Shown here one piece after another: positions 8,809-18,232 of a stretch of 37,417 nucleotides of DNA. Source of the stretch: Deltaproteobacteria bacterium (GTDB lineage Bacteria > Bdellovibrionota > Bacteriovoracia > Bacteriovoracales > Bacteriovoracaceae); NCBI GenBank assembly GCA_006226755.1, contig SBGE01000033.1:1-37417 (forward strand). Reading direction: 5' to 3'. Under the pieces are notes generated by a model, which was given only the letters and a program-made list of their open reading frames with translations, was not told the DNA's origin and did not search any database. Position 1 is the stretch's first letter, and each line of letters starts with the position of its first letter. The position numbers and the translations under genes were made by a program.

Positions 8809-9686
8809 CGCTTCTCCTGATCTTCTCTATCCAAGGCTTCCCATTCTACTTTTTTGACTTCATCAAGATTTGAAACAAGAACGATAACTTCTTCTAGTCC
8901 ACCAAAATCGACTTCAGGTATCACTTCCACATGCTGAGTAATTCCATAAGACTCTCGCTCTATCCTGGCGACTCTTCCTATCCTTAAACCTTTAGGATAA
9001 ATATTTCCAAGGCCTGAAGTGATTACAGTATCGTTCAAAATAATGGGCTTGGTTCGAGTCACATACTTCATGATCAAGCGATCGTCAGAATCACCTTCCA
9101 GTACTCCATGCGCTCTAGTTCGAGAAACAAGACCATCAATTCTATTGGAAGGATCGAGAATGGTAAGAACGTCAGCATAATGATCGGTTAAACGATAGAT
9201 ATAACCAACAAGACCACTTGAAGTTACAACCGGAGACTGAAGTCTGATTCCCGATTTGATGCCTTTATTGATACGCAAAACTTTATAGTCACTTGAAGAA
9301 TCCCAACTCACAATTTGGCCGAGAATTTTTTTGATATTAAGATCACTTCCAAATTCGAGATAACCTTTTAGTCTTTGATTTTCTTTTTGAACTTCTTCAA
9401 GGTTGAACATTTCAGCTTCGAGTTGGGCAATTCTTTTGGTTAACTCGATATTCTTCTTACTGGCCGAGACGTTGTTGACATAGTGCTCAAAGATGCCTGA
9501 AATTTCGCCATGAAGAAAAGTAACGCCCCGCTGAAGCGGAGTAACCGAGTCAATCATTAGGTTTTCAAAAGCAGAGGTGGATCGAAACGTCGTATCCTTG
9601 CGTGAAAAGCTGAATAACGCCAGGCCCAAAACACAGATATTCAATACTAATTTAAGACGCTGTCCCTGCGTTTCCCAAACTCTCAA
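8805..9686 (-). CDS. mreC: Rod shape-determining protein MreC
   Basis: N-terminal TM, coiled coil, and VTSSGLVGYIYRLTDHYADVLTILDPSNRIDGLVSRTRAHGVLEGD. Confidence 0.92.
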   Translation of the reverse strand: MRVWETQGQRLKLVLNICVLGLALFSFSRKDTTFRSTSAFENLMIDSVTPLQRGVTFLHGEISGIFEHYVNNVSASKKNIELTKRIAQLEAEMFNLEEVQKENQRLKGYLEFGSDLNIKKILGQIVSWDSSSDYKVLRINKGIKSGIRLQSPVVTSSGLVGYIYRLTDHYADVLTILDPSNRIDGLVSRTRAHGVLEGDSDDRLIMKYVTRTKPIILNDTVITSGLGNIYPKGLRIGRVARIERESYGITQHVEVIPEVDFGGLEEVIVLVSNLDEVKKVEWEALDREDQEKR

Positions 9687-9814
9687 AATAGCCCTCCCTG
9701 GGTATCCTAAATAGAGTAACCAAATCCTCTCTTAATGCCAATAATCTTTACGTATTAAGCCATTCATATGATAATTTCCCTTCACAAAAATCGCAGCAAT
9801 TCTGGAGCACTTTT

Positions 9815-11296
9815 ATGTCAGGAGCTTTTCAAAAAAGAACAACAAACATCTTCCTTACCATCTTTATTGGTTTCATTGTCGTGTCCTTTATGTTCACGGG
9901 TTATGAAAGTATGAAAGGAACACCAGACACTGTCGCTAAAGTCGGCGGGATACCAGTTAAACTTGCTGAGTACAGAAATGAATACAATCGTCAGCTGGAG
10001 TTTTACAGAAGAATCATGAATGGCGATCTAAGTTCAAAACAAATTGAGCAATTTGGACTGAAGCAAAATGCCATTAGAAACCTGATTCAAAGAAACCTCA
10101 TGATCAAGTTTTCAGATCGAATGGGTATTGTTCCAAGTTCTGACCAAATTAAAGCAGAGATCAAAAATCTTCCTTATTTCAAAACCGGTAATCAATTCGA
10201 TATCAACAAGTACAAGATGCTTCTTAGTAGAAATGGCATGACACCAACTGATTTTGAAGAAGATGTTAAGCAAAACCTTAAGGCCCAACTTTCAGGTGAA
10301 ATTCTTCAAGCCTTCCCTATTTCTTCTAAATATGTTGAAGAGAGAGAGAAGTTCAAAGATCAAAAAGTTAATGCCAATATCGTTCAGTTCAAAAAAGATT
10401 CGCTGGAAAAACACATCAATGTATCCAATGCTGAAGTTACAAAGTTTCTTGCTGATGAAAAGAACAAAAATAGAGTTCAGGAAATCTTCAAACAAAGAAA
10501 AGCTGGATTGGACCAAAAAGAAGAAGTTCTCGCCAGCCATATTCTTTTTAAAAGTGGCGACAAGAACGATGCTGAAGTTAAAAAGAAAGCTGATGATTTG
10601 ATAAAAAAGGTTAATGCTAACAACTTCGCAACTCTTGCCAACAAACACACTGAAGACCGAACAGGAAAAGGTAACGGTGGAGATCTCAAATGGTTTGGAA
10701 AAGGTAGAATGGTTCCAGAGTTTGAAAATGCAGCTTTTACGGCCAAGAAAGGTAGTATCGTAGGTCCTGTTAAAACAGACTTTGGTTATCACATTATTTA
10801 TGTCAGAGACAAAAAATCAGCCAAAGAAGCAGTTCTAGCTGATCATGAAAAAAACCTTGCTAAAGAATTGATTCAAAAAGAGAAAAAAGAACAAATCAGC
10901 ACTCTCGTTGCTGAATTGAAAAAAGAAATTGAATCCAACCTCAAGTCAAACAACAAGAAAGGACTTGAGTCTCTTCAAAAGAAATACGGCTTCAAATTAG
11001 AGACAGATGTAGAAGTAAATAGACTTGATGGAGCGAAAGGAAACATCTCTATCGATTCTAAGAACCTCAAACAACTTTTTACAGACAAGCCAGGTTCAAT
11101 TTACAGCTTTGACGAATCTATTGATGTAACTCTTGTCAAAACTTCCCCAGCGAAAGAAGAGAAGAAAAAAGAAGAGTTGGACATTGATAAAGAAAAACAA
11201 AGTTTGGCCATGATGCTTTCAAGAAAACTTAGAGAGCAAATCATGAAAGATCTTGAGACTAAAGTTTCAATCAAGGTCTATGATCAAATGCTTTAA
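9815..11296 (+). CDS. SurA/PpiD-type peptidyl-prolyl isomerase, membrane anchored, parvulin domain
   Basis: N-terminal TM; VLASHILFKSGD...GGDLKWFGKGRMVPEFENAAFTAKKGSIVGPVKTDFGYHIIYV. Confidence 0.9.
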   Translation: MSGAFQKRTTNIFLTIFIGFIVVSFMFTGYESMKGTPDTVAKVGGIPVKLAEYRNEYNRQLEFYRRIMNGDLSSKQIEQFGLKQNAIRNLIQRNLMIKFSDRMGIVPSSDQIKAEIKNLPYFKTGNQFDINKYKMLLSRNGMTPTDFEEDVKQNLKAQLSGEILQAFPISSKYVEEREKFKDQKVNANIVQFKKDSLEKHINVSNAEVTKFLADEKNKNRVQEIFKQRKAGLDQKEEVLASHILFKSGDKNDAEVKKKADDLIKKVNANNFATLANKHTEDRTGKGNGGDLKWFGKGRMVPEFENAAFTAKKGSIVGPVKTDFGYHIIYVRDKKSAKEAVLADHEKNLAKELIQKEKKEQISTLVAELKKEIESNLKSNNKKGLESLQKKYGFKLETDVEVNRLDGAKGNISIDSKNLKQLFTDKPGSIYSFDESIDVTLVKTSPAKEEKKKEELDIDKEKQSLAMMLSRKLREQIMKDLETKVSIKVYDQML

Positions 11297-11532
11297 TGGC
11301 CGATAAAAATTCCAAGTTCGATCAAAACGCTCCTGGAGCATTCTATGTAGACGACCAGTGCATCGCATGTGATGCCTGTGTCGTCGAAGCCCCGAAATTC
11401 TTCGCTATGAATAATGATGAAGGTCATGCCTACGTTTTACTTCAACCGACCAGTGAAGAAGAAATACAAAACTGTCTTGAAGCCTTGGATGCGTGTCCGG
11501 TAGAGGCGATTGGAAAAGACGGCGAATCCTGA
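11296..11532 (+). CDS. Ferredoxin, single Fe-S cluster
   Basis: VDDQCIACDACVVEAPKFF...ALDACPVEAI; 1-nt overlap with upstream stop. Confidence 0.88.
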   Translation: MADKNSKFDQNAPGAFYVDDQCIACDACVVEAPKFFAMNNDEGHAYVLLQPTSEEEIQNCLEALDACPVEAIGKDGES

Positions 11533-11553
11533 AGAATTGAAGTTTAAAAACAA

Positions 11554-11581
11554 AAGGCCTTGTGCTGCAACACAAGGCCTT
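11554..11581. terminator. Terminator between convergent genes, 11-bp perfect stem AAGGCCTTGTG-CTGCAA-CACAAGGCCTT
   Basis: Inverted repeat read directly; minus-strand 3' flank is TTTGTTTTTAAAC, so it best fits termination of the flgE transcript. Confidence 0.85.
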
Positions 11582-11607
11582 AAGTTTTGCGAAGTCGAGG
11601 TCAGTTA

Positions 11608-12888
11608 TTACCTCTTAAGCTGCAGAACTTCCTGCAACATTTGATCTGAAGTAGTAATTGTTTTGGCACTGGCCTGGAAGTTTCTTTGTGCTGTCATCAA
11701 ATTCACAAACTCATTTGCGATATCGACGTTTGACAGCTCAAGTGACTTGGCAAGAACTTCACCACGTCCAGCTTCACCTGGCTTACCAACTGCTGCTTGA
11801 CCAGAGTTTTTAGATTCTTTAGCAAGGTTTTTCCCAACTTTGAAAAGACCTTCGTTGTTTTCAAACTTGGCGATACCAATTTGAGCAACGTCTCTATCTT
11901 CTCCGTTGTTATAAACTGCAGTAAGAATACCTTCATCACTGAATGACATTGAAGCCAGTGTCGCTGCAGAAGAACCGTCTTGAGTGTGTCTCGCAACAGC
12001 TGATCCTGAACCATACTGGGTAGAAGCTTGTAGTCCGTCTCCACCTTCAGCAATTGATTCTCCCCAAGAAAATTTAATATTCTGACCTGGAGTTGCTCCG
12101 TTATTGAAGTTGAATGAATTTGAGCCAACTTGTTCTTCTTGAAGTCTACCTTTGTCATTGAAGACAAGAGTACCATTGGCCATTTCAATCATTTTTCCTT
12201 CTTCTCCACCAGCTGCATCTTTTCCATCAACCATAGCATGGTATTCAAAGGTATTATTTCCTGTTTTGTTATAGTAGAGAGAAACAACTCTAGCAGTACC
12301 GACATTGTCGTAAACAGTAACAGAGTGAGAGAAATTTGAAGTTTCATCTGGATTTTCTGGGTTAAATTGTTTTACCTCAGCTCTTGAATCCAAGTTCATA
12401 GAAACTTCAACATTCTCAGTAGCAGATGCTGGGATTGTTGTATTTCCAAGTCTGATTGCCTCAAGCTTGTTCGTGATTTCACCTTTATCATTTGAAGCAA
12501 ATCCTTGAACTCGATAGCCATCACCTGTAATCAGATAGCCTTCTTTATCGAAATGGAAAGAACCGTCTCTGGTATAACCTTTTCCAAATGGAGCATCTAC
12601 TTGGAAGTATCCGTTTCCATTAATAGCTAGGTCAGTCATACTTTCCGTTCTTGCGATATCACCTTGAGACATCATTGGCTTAATGTGTGCAATCTTAGTA
12701 CCAGCACCCATTTGGTCACCACCATCAATCCCTTTAAGTGAAGTAGCGAGAACATCCTGAAACTCAGCCCGTGAACCTTTAAAACCCGTTGTTCCGGCGT
12801 TGGCAATGTTGTCACCAACAACACCCATCCCTGAACCTGCAGCTTGAAGACCGGACACACCGATTTGAAAAGAGCGTAGAATTCCCAT
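11608..12888 (-). CDS. flgE: Flagellar hook protein FlgE
   Basis: MGILRSFQIGVSGLQAAGSGMGVVGDNIANAGTTGFKGSRAEFQD...; GGAGGGACTTATATG supports start at 12888, not the longer ORF start. Confidence 0.93.
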   Translation of the reverse strand: MGILRSFQIGVSGLQAAGSGMGVVGDNIANAGTTGFKGSRAEFQDVLATSLKGIDGGDQMGAGTKIAHIKPMMSQGDIARTESMTDLAINGNGYFQVDAPFGKGYTRDGSFHFDKEGYLITGDGYRVQGFASNDKGEITNKLEAIRLGNTTIPASATENVEVSMNLDSRAEVKQFNPENPDETSNFSHSVTVYDNVGTARVVSLYYNKTGNNTFEYHAMVDGKDAAGGEEGKMIEMANGTLVFNDKGRLQEEQVGSNSFNFNNGATPGQNIKFSWGESIAEGGDGLQASTQYGSGSAVARHTQDGSSAATLASMSFSDEGILTAVYNNGEDRDVAQIGIAKFENNEGLFKVGKNLAKESKNSGQAAVGKPGEAGRGEVLAKSLELSNVDIANEFVNLMTAQRNFQASAKTITTSDQMLQEVLQLKR

Positions 12889-13018
12889 ATAAGTCCCTCC
12901 TAGACTTAGTGAATACAAAAGACTTAGCTATGGGTTCTTTTTTTTAATTCAGACAACGACAGGCCTGAATTGAGGCTCCCGTTAAGGACCAGCCAGTTTC
13001 ACCCTAAATCTAACGTAC

Positions 13019-13441
13019 TCAGTTTACCATTAATGTAGAATCGATCTTGGTAAATACATTCTCTGCCATATTATCTTTGTCGATCGCAGTCACAATTGTG
13101 TTGTTTTCGACATCGAGGATATAAGCAGCATTAGGTGTAATCACCAAAGAATCTTTTCCCCCTTTCATTTTTAACTTATCCATAGCGTCTCTGAGTTTAA
13201 AAAACTCTTCGCTATCCATCTGTAAATTTCTTTCTTGTAGTCTCTTGGCAGCATGAGTGGAAAGTTTAAGTCCGTGCTCACGCTTGATATCACCAATTTG
13301 TTCTTGAAGAAGATTTTTAAACTCGGAAGTCTCCTGGCCTTGTCCCGGCTGGAGTTTGTTAGATACATCAACCTTCTTATGTTTCGGAAGTTTCGAAACA
13401 TTAGGTATTAGCATGCTGTTGATATTTCCCTTTCCCGTCAT
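13019..13441 (-). CDS. Flagellar operon protein, TIGR02530-like
   Basis: 140 aa: LSTHAAKRLQERNLQMDSEEFFKLRDAMDKLKMKGGKDSLVI...YILDVENNTIVTAID, between flgD and flgE. Confidence 0.75.
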   Translation of the reverse strand: MTGKGNINSMLIPNVSKLPKHKKVDVSNKLQPGQGQETSEFKNLLQEQIGDIKREHGLKLSTHAAKRLQERNLQMDSEEFFKLRDAMDKLKMKGGKDSLVITPNAAYILDVENNTIVTAIDKDNMAENVFTKIDSTLMVN

Positions 13442-13456
13442 AAAATCCCAATCAAA

Positions 13457-14347
13457 TTACATATTCTCAAACTGGTCGAGCTTAATTTGATTATAGCTAT
13501 CGTTTGCTTTCTTTTGCAATGCAGGCAAATTTGATGCACCGGCATTATTTTTACCTGTAGCACTATTCTTCGCAGCTTCAGGAGAGCTGAAAGAATCCAC
13601 GTCTCTCAGATAAACCTTCTTGCCACCTTTTAAAGTAAGTACAGTTTCATCTCCAACAAAATCAACCGACGTCACAAGACCAGAAGATTTTGTTTCACCT
13701 TTGAATTCATTGAATGTTTCATCCCAAGCTCTTACTTCAACTCTGAAGTCACCCTTGCCAACGAAATATCCATCGAAACCTTTAGCATCCCAAGTAACAC
13801 TTTGAGGTCCAAAGCCCATAGAGTCACGATCAACCTGGCCAACAAGCTGGTTGTTCTTATCGTAAATTCTGACAAGCACTTTTTTAGCTGACTGTGGAAG
13901 ATTGAAAGGAACTTCAATTTTCTTTCCATTTTCTTCAACACGAACAGAAGTCCCCTTGGTCTGAACAGCTTTTCCAATAAAGCTAGCCCCGTAAAATTTA
14001 TTTTCAGTCGGCATAGCTTTTTGCATGTTATCGAACTTGCTGTTCATGTTTGTCATCTGCTCGAGCTGAGCGAATTGAGCAAGGTCTGCAGCAAATTGTT
14101 TTTGATCCATTGGCTTCAACGGATCTTGATTTTGTAATTGATGCGTTAGAAGTTTTAGAAAACCATCTTTGCCCATCTTGTTGTGGGAATTTCTGTCGAC
14201 AAATTTTGACTCGCCTTCAACTCCGGCCATCTTGTTGAGCTGTTCCCCAACATTTTCTTTGTCTTTTTTCTTGTTTGAGCGATTCCCCATGTTCATTTGA
14301 ACATTCTTGAAAGGATTGGCTTCTTGTGGTTTACCGATTTCGGGCAT
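13457..14347 (-). CDS. flgD: Flagellar hook assembly (capping) protein FlgD
   Basis: GKDGFLKLLTHQLQNQDPLKPMDQKQFAADLAQFAQLEQMTNMNS; FlgD Ig/tudor-like C terminus. Confidence 0.93.
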   Translation of the reverse strand: MPEIGKPQEANPFKNVQMNMGNRSNKKKDKENVGEQLNKMAGVEGESKFVDRNSHNKMGKDGFLKLLTHQLQNQDPLKPMDQKQFAADLAQFAQLEQMTNMNSKFDNMQKAMPTENKFYGASFIGKAVQTKGTSVRVEENGKKIEVPFNLPQSAKKVLVRIYDKNNQLVGQVDRDSMGFGPQSVTWDAKGFDGYFVGKGDFRVEVRAWDETFNEFKGETKSSGLVTSVDFVGDETVLTLKGGKKVYLRDVDSFSSPEAAKNSATGKNNAGASNLPALQKKANDSYNQIKLDQFENM

Positions 14348-14364
14348 CTAGTCCCCTATAATGT

Positions 14365-15792
14365 TCAGGCGAAGGCCTGACTTTGCTCTTTATATTGCTC
14401 CCAAAGCTCTTTTCTTCTTTGAGAATCTCTTTGCTCAGAAGATTCACCTCTTCCAAACATTCCTTGACTCTGACTTTGTCCTTGAGAACCTTCAGAAAAC
14501 TGACTTCCTGAGTTTCTTGAATCTGATGAGAAGCTCATCATTTCAGACTTGGTATTAGCTGTAACAATTTTGAATTGTGACAACTTGATTCCTGATTTAT
14601 CCAGGTTCTTGATGATATCTACTTCATTTTCAGCAAAGAATACTTGTGCTTCTTTTGAAGCTGCTTGAATCTGAAGATCTACTTGATTACCAGGACCTGC
14701 TTTTTTAGCATTAACTCTGAAGTCACCTAGTTCATCATGTTTCACTAGAACATCAATTTGATTACTGTTTTCTAGCTTATTCATCTCAATATAGTTTGTA
14801 ATCTTTGTAATCAATTCAGACTTGTTTGAAGCTTGAATATTTGAAAGATCTACAACTTTTGTATTAGGGCCAACGCTCGAAGAATCCAATCCTGAAGACT
14901 TCATGCTTGATGACATGAAATCAAAACTTGATTCACCTTTTTCACCAGAAGCAGCTTCTACTTCTAAAGAATTTCCAAGATCATCACTTAATGAAATTTT
15001 TGAATTGAAATCTGCTGGATTGATGTCGAACATTGATTTTCTGGCAATATCTTGATTCTTTCCATAACCCTTGATCTTATTCAGAAGGTTATTGGCATTT
15101 TTTGCACGAGTTTCAAATGGAAGAACATCAGCATTCCCTTGAACAGCTTGCATAAGCTCTGGAGACGTTGTTGTATTCAACTTACTGACAAAATCAGAAC
15201 CTGTTGTCTGAACTTGTTTTCCACCAAGTTGAAGCATTCCATTATTTTGACCAGCAACCTTAGGACCTTTTCCAATCTGAAGATCAAGTGGGATCCTTGG
15301 GTTACCTTCGATAACTTCTGCTTCAGCAGCATTGAGCTTACTTCCAGAAGCGTTGGCCGCTGAAGAATTTTTCTTCTGAGCCATCATGATATCTTTTATG
15401 TTTTGATTAAGTTCAGGATTCTTTGCGAACTCTTCAAGTGTTTCTGGATCAGGTGTGATCCCTTCTTGAGCTCCCTTAAGTAGCGTTTGCAGTTGTGGAT
15501 TTTCAGCAAGAACTTTTTGTTTTCTAGCTTCAAATTCCAAAGCCAATGAAGCGTCTTCTTTTCCAAGAGCTTTTGCAAAAGCTTCTCTTGCTGCAGGATC
15601 CGACTTCAGGGCCTTGGCCATGAACTCGTCGATCATGCCTGGATCAGAGTTAGAAGCATCTTGAAGAAGGCTCATGAACTCTTCAGGATTCAATCCTTCA
15701 GCTGAATTTCCAACACCAAATGGCGAAGCAGAGGCATTTTGTTGTCCTCCGAGAATCGCTAAAAGGTTGTTATTGTTTGAAATTCCGTTCAT
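14365..15792 (-). CDS. fliK: Flagellar hook-length control protein FliK (C-terminal Flg_hook domain)
   Basis: Position upstream of flgD; C-terminal 'NQIDVLVKHDELGDFRVNAKKAGPGNQVDLQIQAASKEAQVFFAENEVDIIKNLDKSGIKLSQFKI'. Confidence 0.8.
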   Translation of the reverse strand: MNGISNNNNLLAILGGQQNASASPFGVGNSAEGLNPEEFMSLLQDASNSDPGMIDEFMAKALKSDPAAREAFAKALGKEDASLALEFEARKQKVLAENPQLQTLLKGAQEGITPDPETLEEFAKNPELNQNIKDIMMAQKKNSSAANASGSKLNAAEAEVIEGNPRIPLDLQIGKGPKVAGQNNGMLQLGGKQVQTTGSDFVSKLNTTTSPELMQAVQGNADVLPFETRAKNANNLLNKIKGYGKNQDIARKSMFDINPADFNSKISLSDDLGNSLEVEAASGEKGESSFDFMSSSMKSSGLDSSSVGPNTKVVDLSNIQASNKSELITKITNYIEMNKLENSNQIDVLVKHDELGDFRVNAKKAGPGNQVDLQIQAASKEAQVFFAENEVDIIKNLDKSGIKLSQFKIVTANTKSEMMSFSSDSRNSGSQFSEGSQGQSQSQGMFGRGESSEQRDSQRRKELWEQYKEQSQAFA

Positions 15793-15834
15793 ATTTGTCT
15801 TCGTACTCCTGTTTCGAGACTATGCTGCACTCTA

Positions 15835-16392
15835 CTATTTTTTCATATTCATGAACTGTTTTTGAAGCCGGGCAGATATTTCCTTGTCCATTGAATTGAA
15901 TATCTTCGAAATTTTAGTTGGATCAAGTTTCTCAAGAATTTGAACTGAGATGTCTGCATCCTGCACAGAAAGCACATCAGCGGCATTTTGAGGCCTCATA
16001 GCTGAGATAACATCAACCATGTGAGTTATTCTTTTGTTCCTCTCATCTTGTTTTCCATCGATACAGCCAATGAATAGTTCCTGTCTTTTTTGAAATTCAA
16101 TCACCTTTTTCTTGAAGCTCTCCTGATTATGAGAAAGCTCTTGCTTCATTTTATCAATTTCAATTTCTTTTAATCTCAAGTCCTGATCTTTTTTTACGAG
16201 CTCTTTTGAGAAATCTACTAACTTGTTATTTCCCGCTTTTTGCAGATATCTATCAACTTCTTCCAGAACTGCTTTTTGAAATTCTTCTTCTGTATAAAGT
16301 CTCTTATCAGGTTTGGTTTCTGTCTTTTTTTTATCCTGAGCGCTAACCGCTCCTAGACAAACAACAATCACTGCTAAAATAAAAGTTTTCAT
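15835..16392 (-). CDS. MotE-like periplasmic protein with MgtE-N-like C-terminal domain
   Basis: Signal peptide MKTFILAVIVVCLGAVSA; coiled coil; VISAMRPQNAADVLSVQDADISVQILEKLDPTKISKIFNSMD. Confidence 0.75.
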   Translation of the reverse strand: MKTFILAVIVVCLGAVSAQDKKKTETKPDKRLYTEEEFQKAVLEEVDRYLQKAGNNKLVDFSKELVKKDQDLRLKEIEIDKMKQELSHNQESFKKKVIEFQKRQELFIGCIDGKQDERNKRITHMVDVISAMRPQNAADVLSVQDADISVQILEKLDPTKISKIFNSMDKEISARLQKQFMNMKK

Positions 16393-16393
16393 T

Positions 16394-16846
16394 TTAGTGT
16401 CCCTTCTCCAGATTTCTTCTGATCGTCATTAGATCATCAATATCTTCTTGTGCTTTTTTCATTGTTTCTTTTTTCCAAGCAGTAAACTCTTTCTCTCTTA
16501 AGTTCTCTAGAACTTTTACCTCACCACGTGCTTCGCTTAGTTCTTTTCTTTTAACTTCCATGCGACGCTCGAGACTATAGATTAGGTTTTCCTTGTTTTT
16601 AATATCTTCTCTCTTACCTTGGATATAAAAGGGATAGAACTGAAGAAATTTTCCATCAGCTCCATTCTTGGATGTAGCATGAAAACTCTCATAGGCTTCA
16701 TCAATTTGCTTTTCGATGGCGGTAATTTCATCCTTCAAATTTTGAATTTCTGAAACAATTTCACCAAGTTCAAGTTTTACTCGTTTTTCCTTGAACTCAC
16801 GAAGTTTCATCAATCCCTGAAGTTTGAATTTATACTTCTTGGCCAT
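16394..16846 (-). CDS. fliJ: Flagellar export protein FliJ
   Basis: 150 aa coiled-coil protein (KYKFKLQGLMKLREFKEKRVKLELGEI) directly after fliI. Confidence 0.82.
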   Translation of the reverse strand: MAKKYKFKLQGLMKLREFKEKRVKLELGEIVSEIQNLKDEITAIEKQIDEAYESFHATSKNGADGKFLQFYPFYIQGKREDIKNKENLIYSLERRMEVKRKELSEARGEVKVLENLREKEFTAWKKETMKKAQEDIDDLMTIRRNLEKGH

Positions 16847-16855
16847 CTCTTATCC

Positions 16856-18232
16856 TTAACCCTGGTCGTTATAAACATCAGGATTCACAGCGCCTTCTGC
16901 TTTACGTGCGATATTTACCATCTGATCGTAGAGCTCTTCGATTTTCATCGCTTCAGTTGAGCCTTGCATTTGTCTGAGAAGCTCCATCAACTCATCATAA
17001 ATAACCAAAGCTTTATCCACTTTAGCATTTGAACCTCTGACATAAGCTCCGACGTTGATAAGATCTTCGTTTTCTTTGTAAGAGGCCATAAGATCTCTCA
17101 AGTGAGAAGCGACAATAATATGCTCTCTTGGAACAACTTTACTCATGACCCTTGAAAGTGATTGGAGAACGTCGATTGCTGGGAACTGGTTTCGACTGGC
17201 AAGTTCCCTCGACAAAATGATGTGTCCGTCGGCAATTGCTCTAATCGCATCTGCGATCGGCTCATCCATATCTCCACCTTCAACAAGTACTGTATAGATA
17301 CCAGTAATTGAACCTGCTCCTCTTTTCGTTCCAGCTCTTTCAAGAAGTTTTGGAAGTTTAGCAAAAACTGAAGGTGTGTAACCTTTTTGACCAGGAGGTT
17401 CTCCTGCGCCAAGGCTGATTTCTCTGTTTGCCATAGCAAATCTGGTTACAGAGTCCATCATCAGAAGAACATCTCTATTTCTATCTCTAAAAAACTCTGC
17501 AACAGTAGTAGCAACATAGGCAGCTTTAGCTCGAATTAGAGCTGATTGATCAGAAGTGGCTACGATTACAACAGATCTTCTTAGCCCCTCTTCACCTAAA
17601 TCACTTTCGATAAACTCAAGAACCTCTCGCCCCCGTTCTCCAATCAGAGCAATCACGTTGATATCTGCATCAGTATTTTGAGCAATCATGCCAAGAGTAA
17701 CAGACTTACCAACACCGGAACCGGCCATAATCGCCAAACGTTGGCCCTTACCTGCGGTCATGAAACAATTGATGGCATGAACACCGGTATCCAAACTCTG
17801 TCTGATTGGTGGACGATCAAGTGGGTTGATAGGTTGTCCAAAGATACTTCTCATCTCTGAATCTTTACTATCAATTGGGCCTTTCCCATCAATTGGATTG
17901 CCTTGAAAATCTATGACACGACCAATGAGGGCATCAGAACATAAGAAAGTAGTGGTTAGCTCTTTGAGATAGACTCGTGTTTCCGAGTTGATTCCAGGAA
18001 TCTCATCATACGGCATGGCCATACATTTGTTTCCATTAATGGCCACGACTTCACCTAGACATCTATCACCAAACTCAGTAACAAATTCAACATTACTTCC
18101 AATAACGGCTCTACTTAAATTTACTTCGTAAAGCATTCCATGACTGGATGCAATCTTTCCGACCTTTTGATAAGGCAAAGAATATTCGTAGGCTTTATGA
18201 ATAGGCCCTAGATCAAGAATCTTCTCGTCCAT
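16856..18232 (-). CDS. fliI: Flagellum-specific ATP synthase FliI
   Basis: GSGVGKSVTLGMIAQ Walker A; GEPPGQKGYTPSVFAKLPKLLERAG; type III ATPase features. Confidence 0.96.
   Translation of the reverse strand: MDEKILDLGPIHKAYEYSLPYQKVGKIASSHGMLYEVNLSRAVIGSNVEFVTEFGDRCLGEVVAINGNKCMAMPYDEIPGINSETRVYLKELTTTFLCSDALIGRVIDFQGNPIDGKGPIDSKDSEMRSIFGQPINPLDRPPIRQSLDTGVHAINCFMTAGKGQRLAIMAGSGVGKSVTLGMIAQNTDADINVIALIGERGREVLEFIESDLGEEGLRRSVVIVATSDQSALIRAKAAYVATTVAEFFRDRNRDVLLMMDSVTRFAMANREISLGAGEPPGQKGYTPSVFAKLPKLLERAGTKRGAGSITGIYTVLVEGGDMDEPIADAIRAIADGHIILSRELASRNQFPAIDVLQSLSRVMSKVVPREHIIVASHLRDLMASYKENEDLINVGAYVRGSNAKVDKALVIYDELMELLRQMQGSTEAMKIEELYDQMVNIARKAEGAVNPDVYNDQG

Noticed and set aside
10254-10792. 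ORFs of 115 (+), 166 (-) and 89 (-) aa inside the PPIase gene
   Set aside because: Fully inside the well-supported SurA/PpiD reading frame; Lys/Phe-rich shadow translations.
11703-12188. 161-aa minus-strand ORF inside flgE
   Set aside because: Out-of-frame shadow of the conserved hook protein gene.
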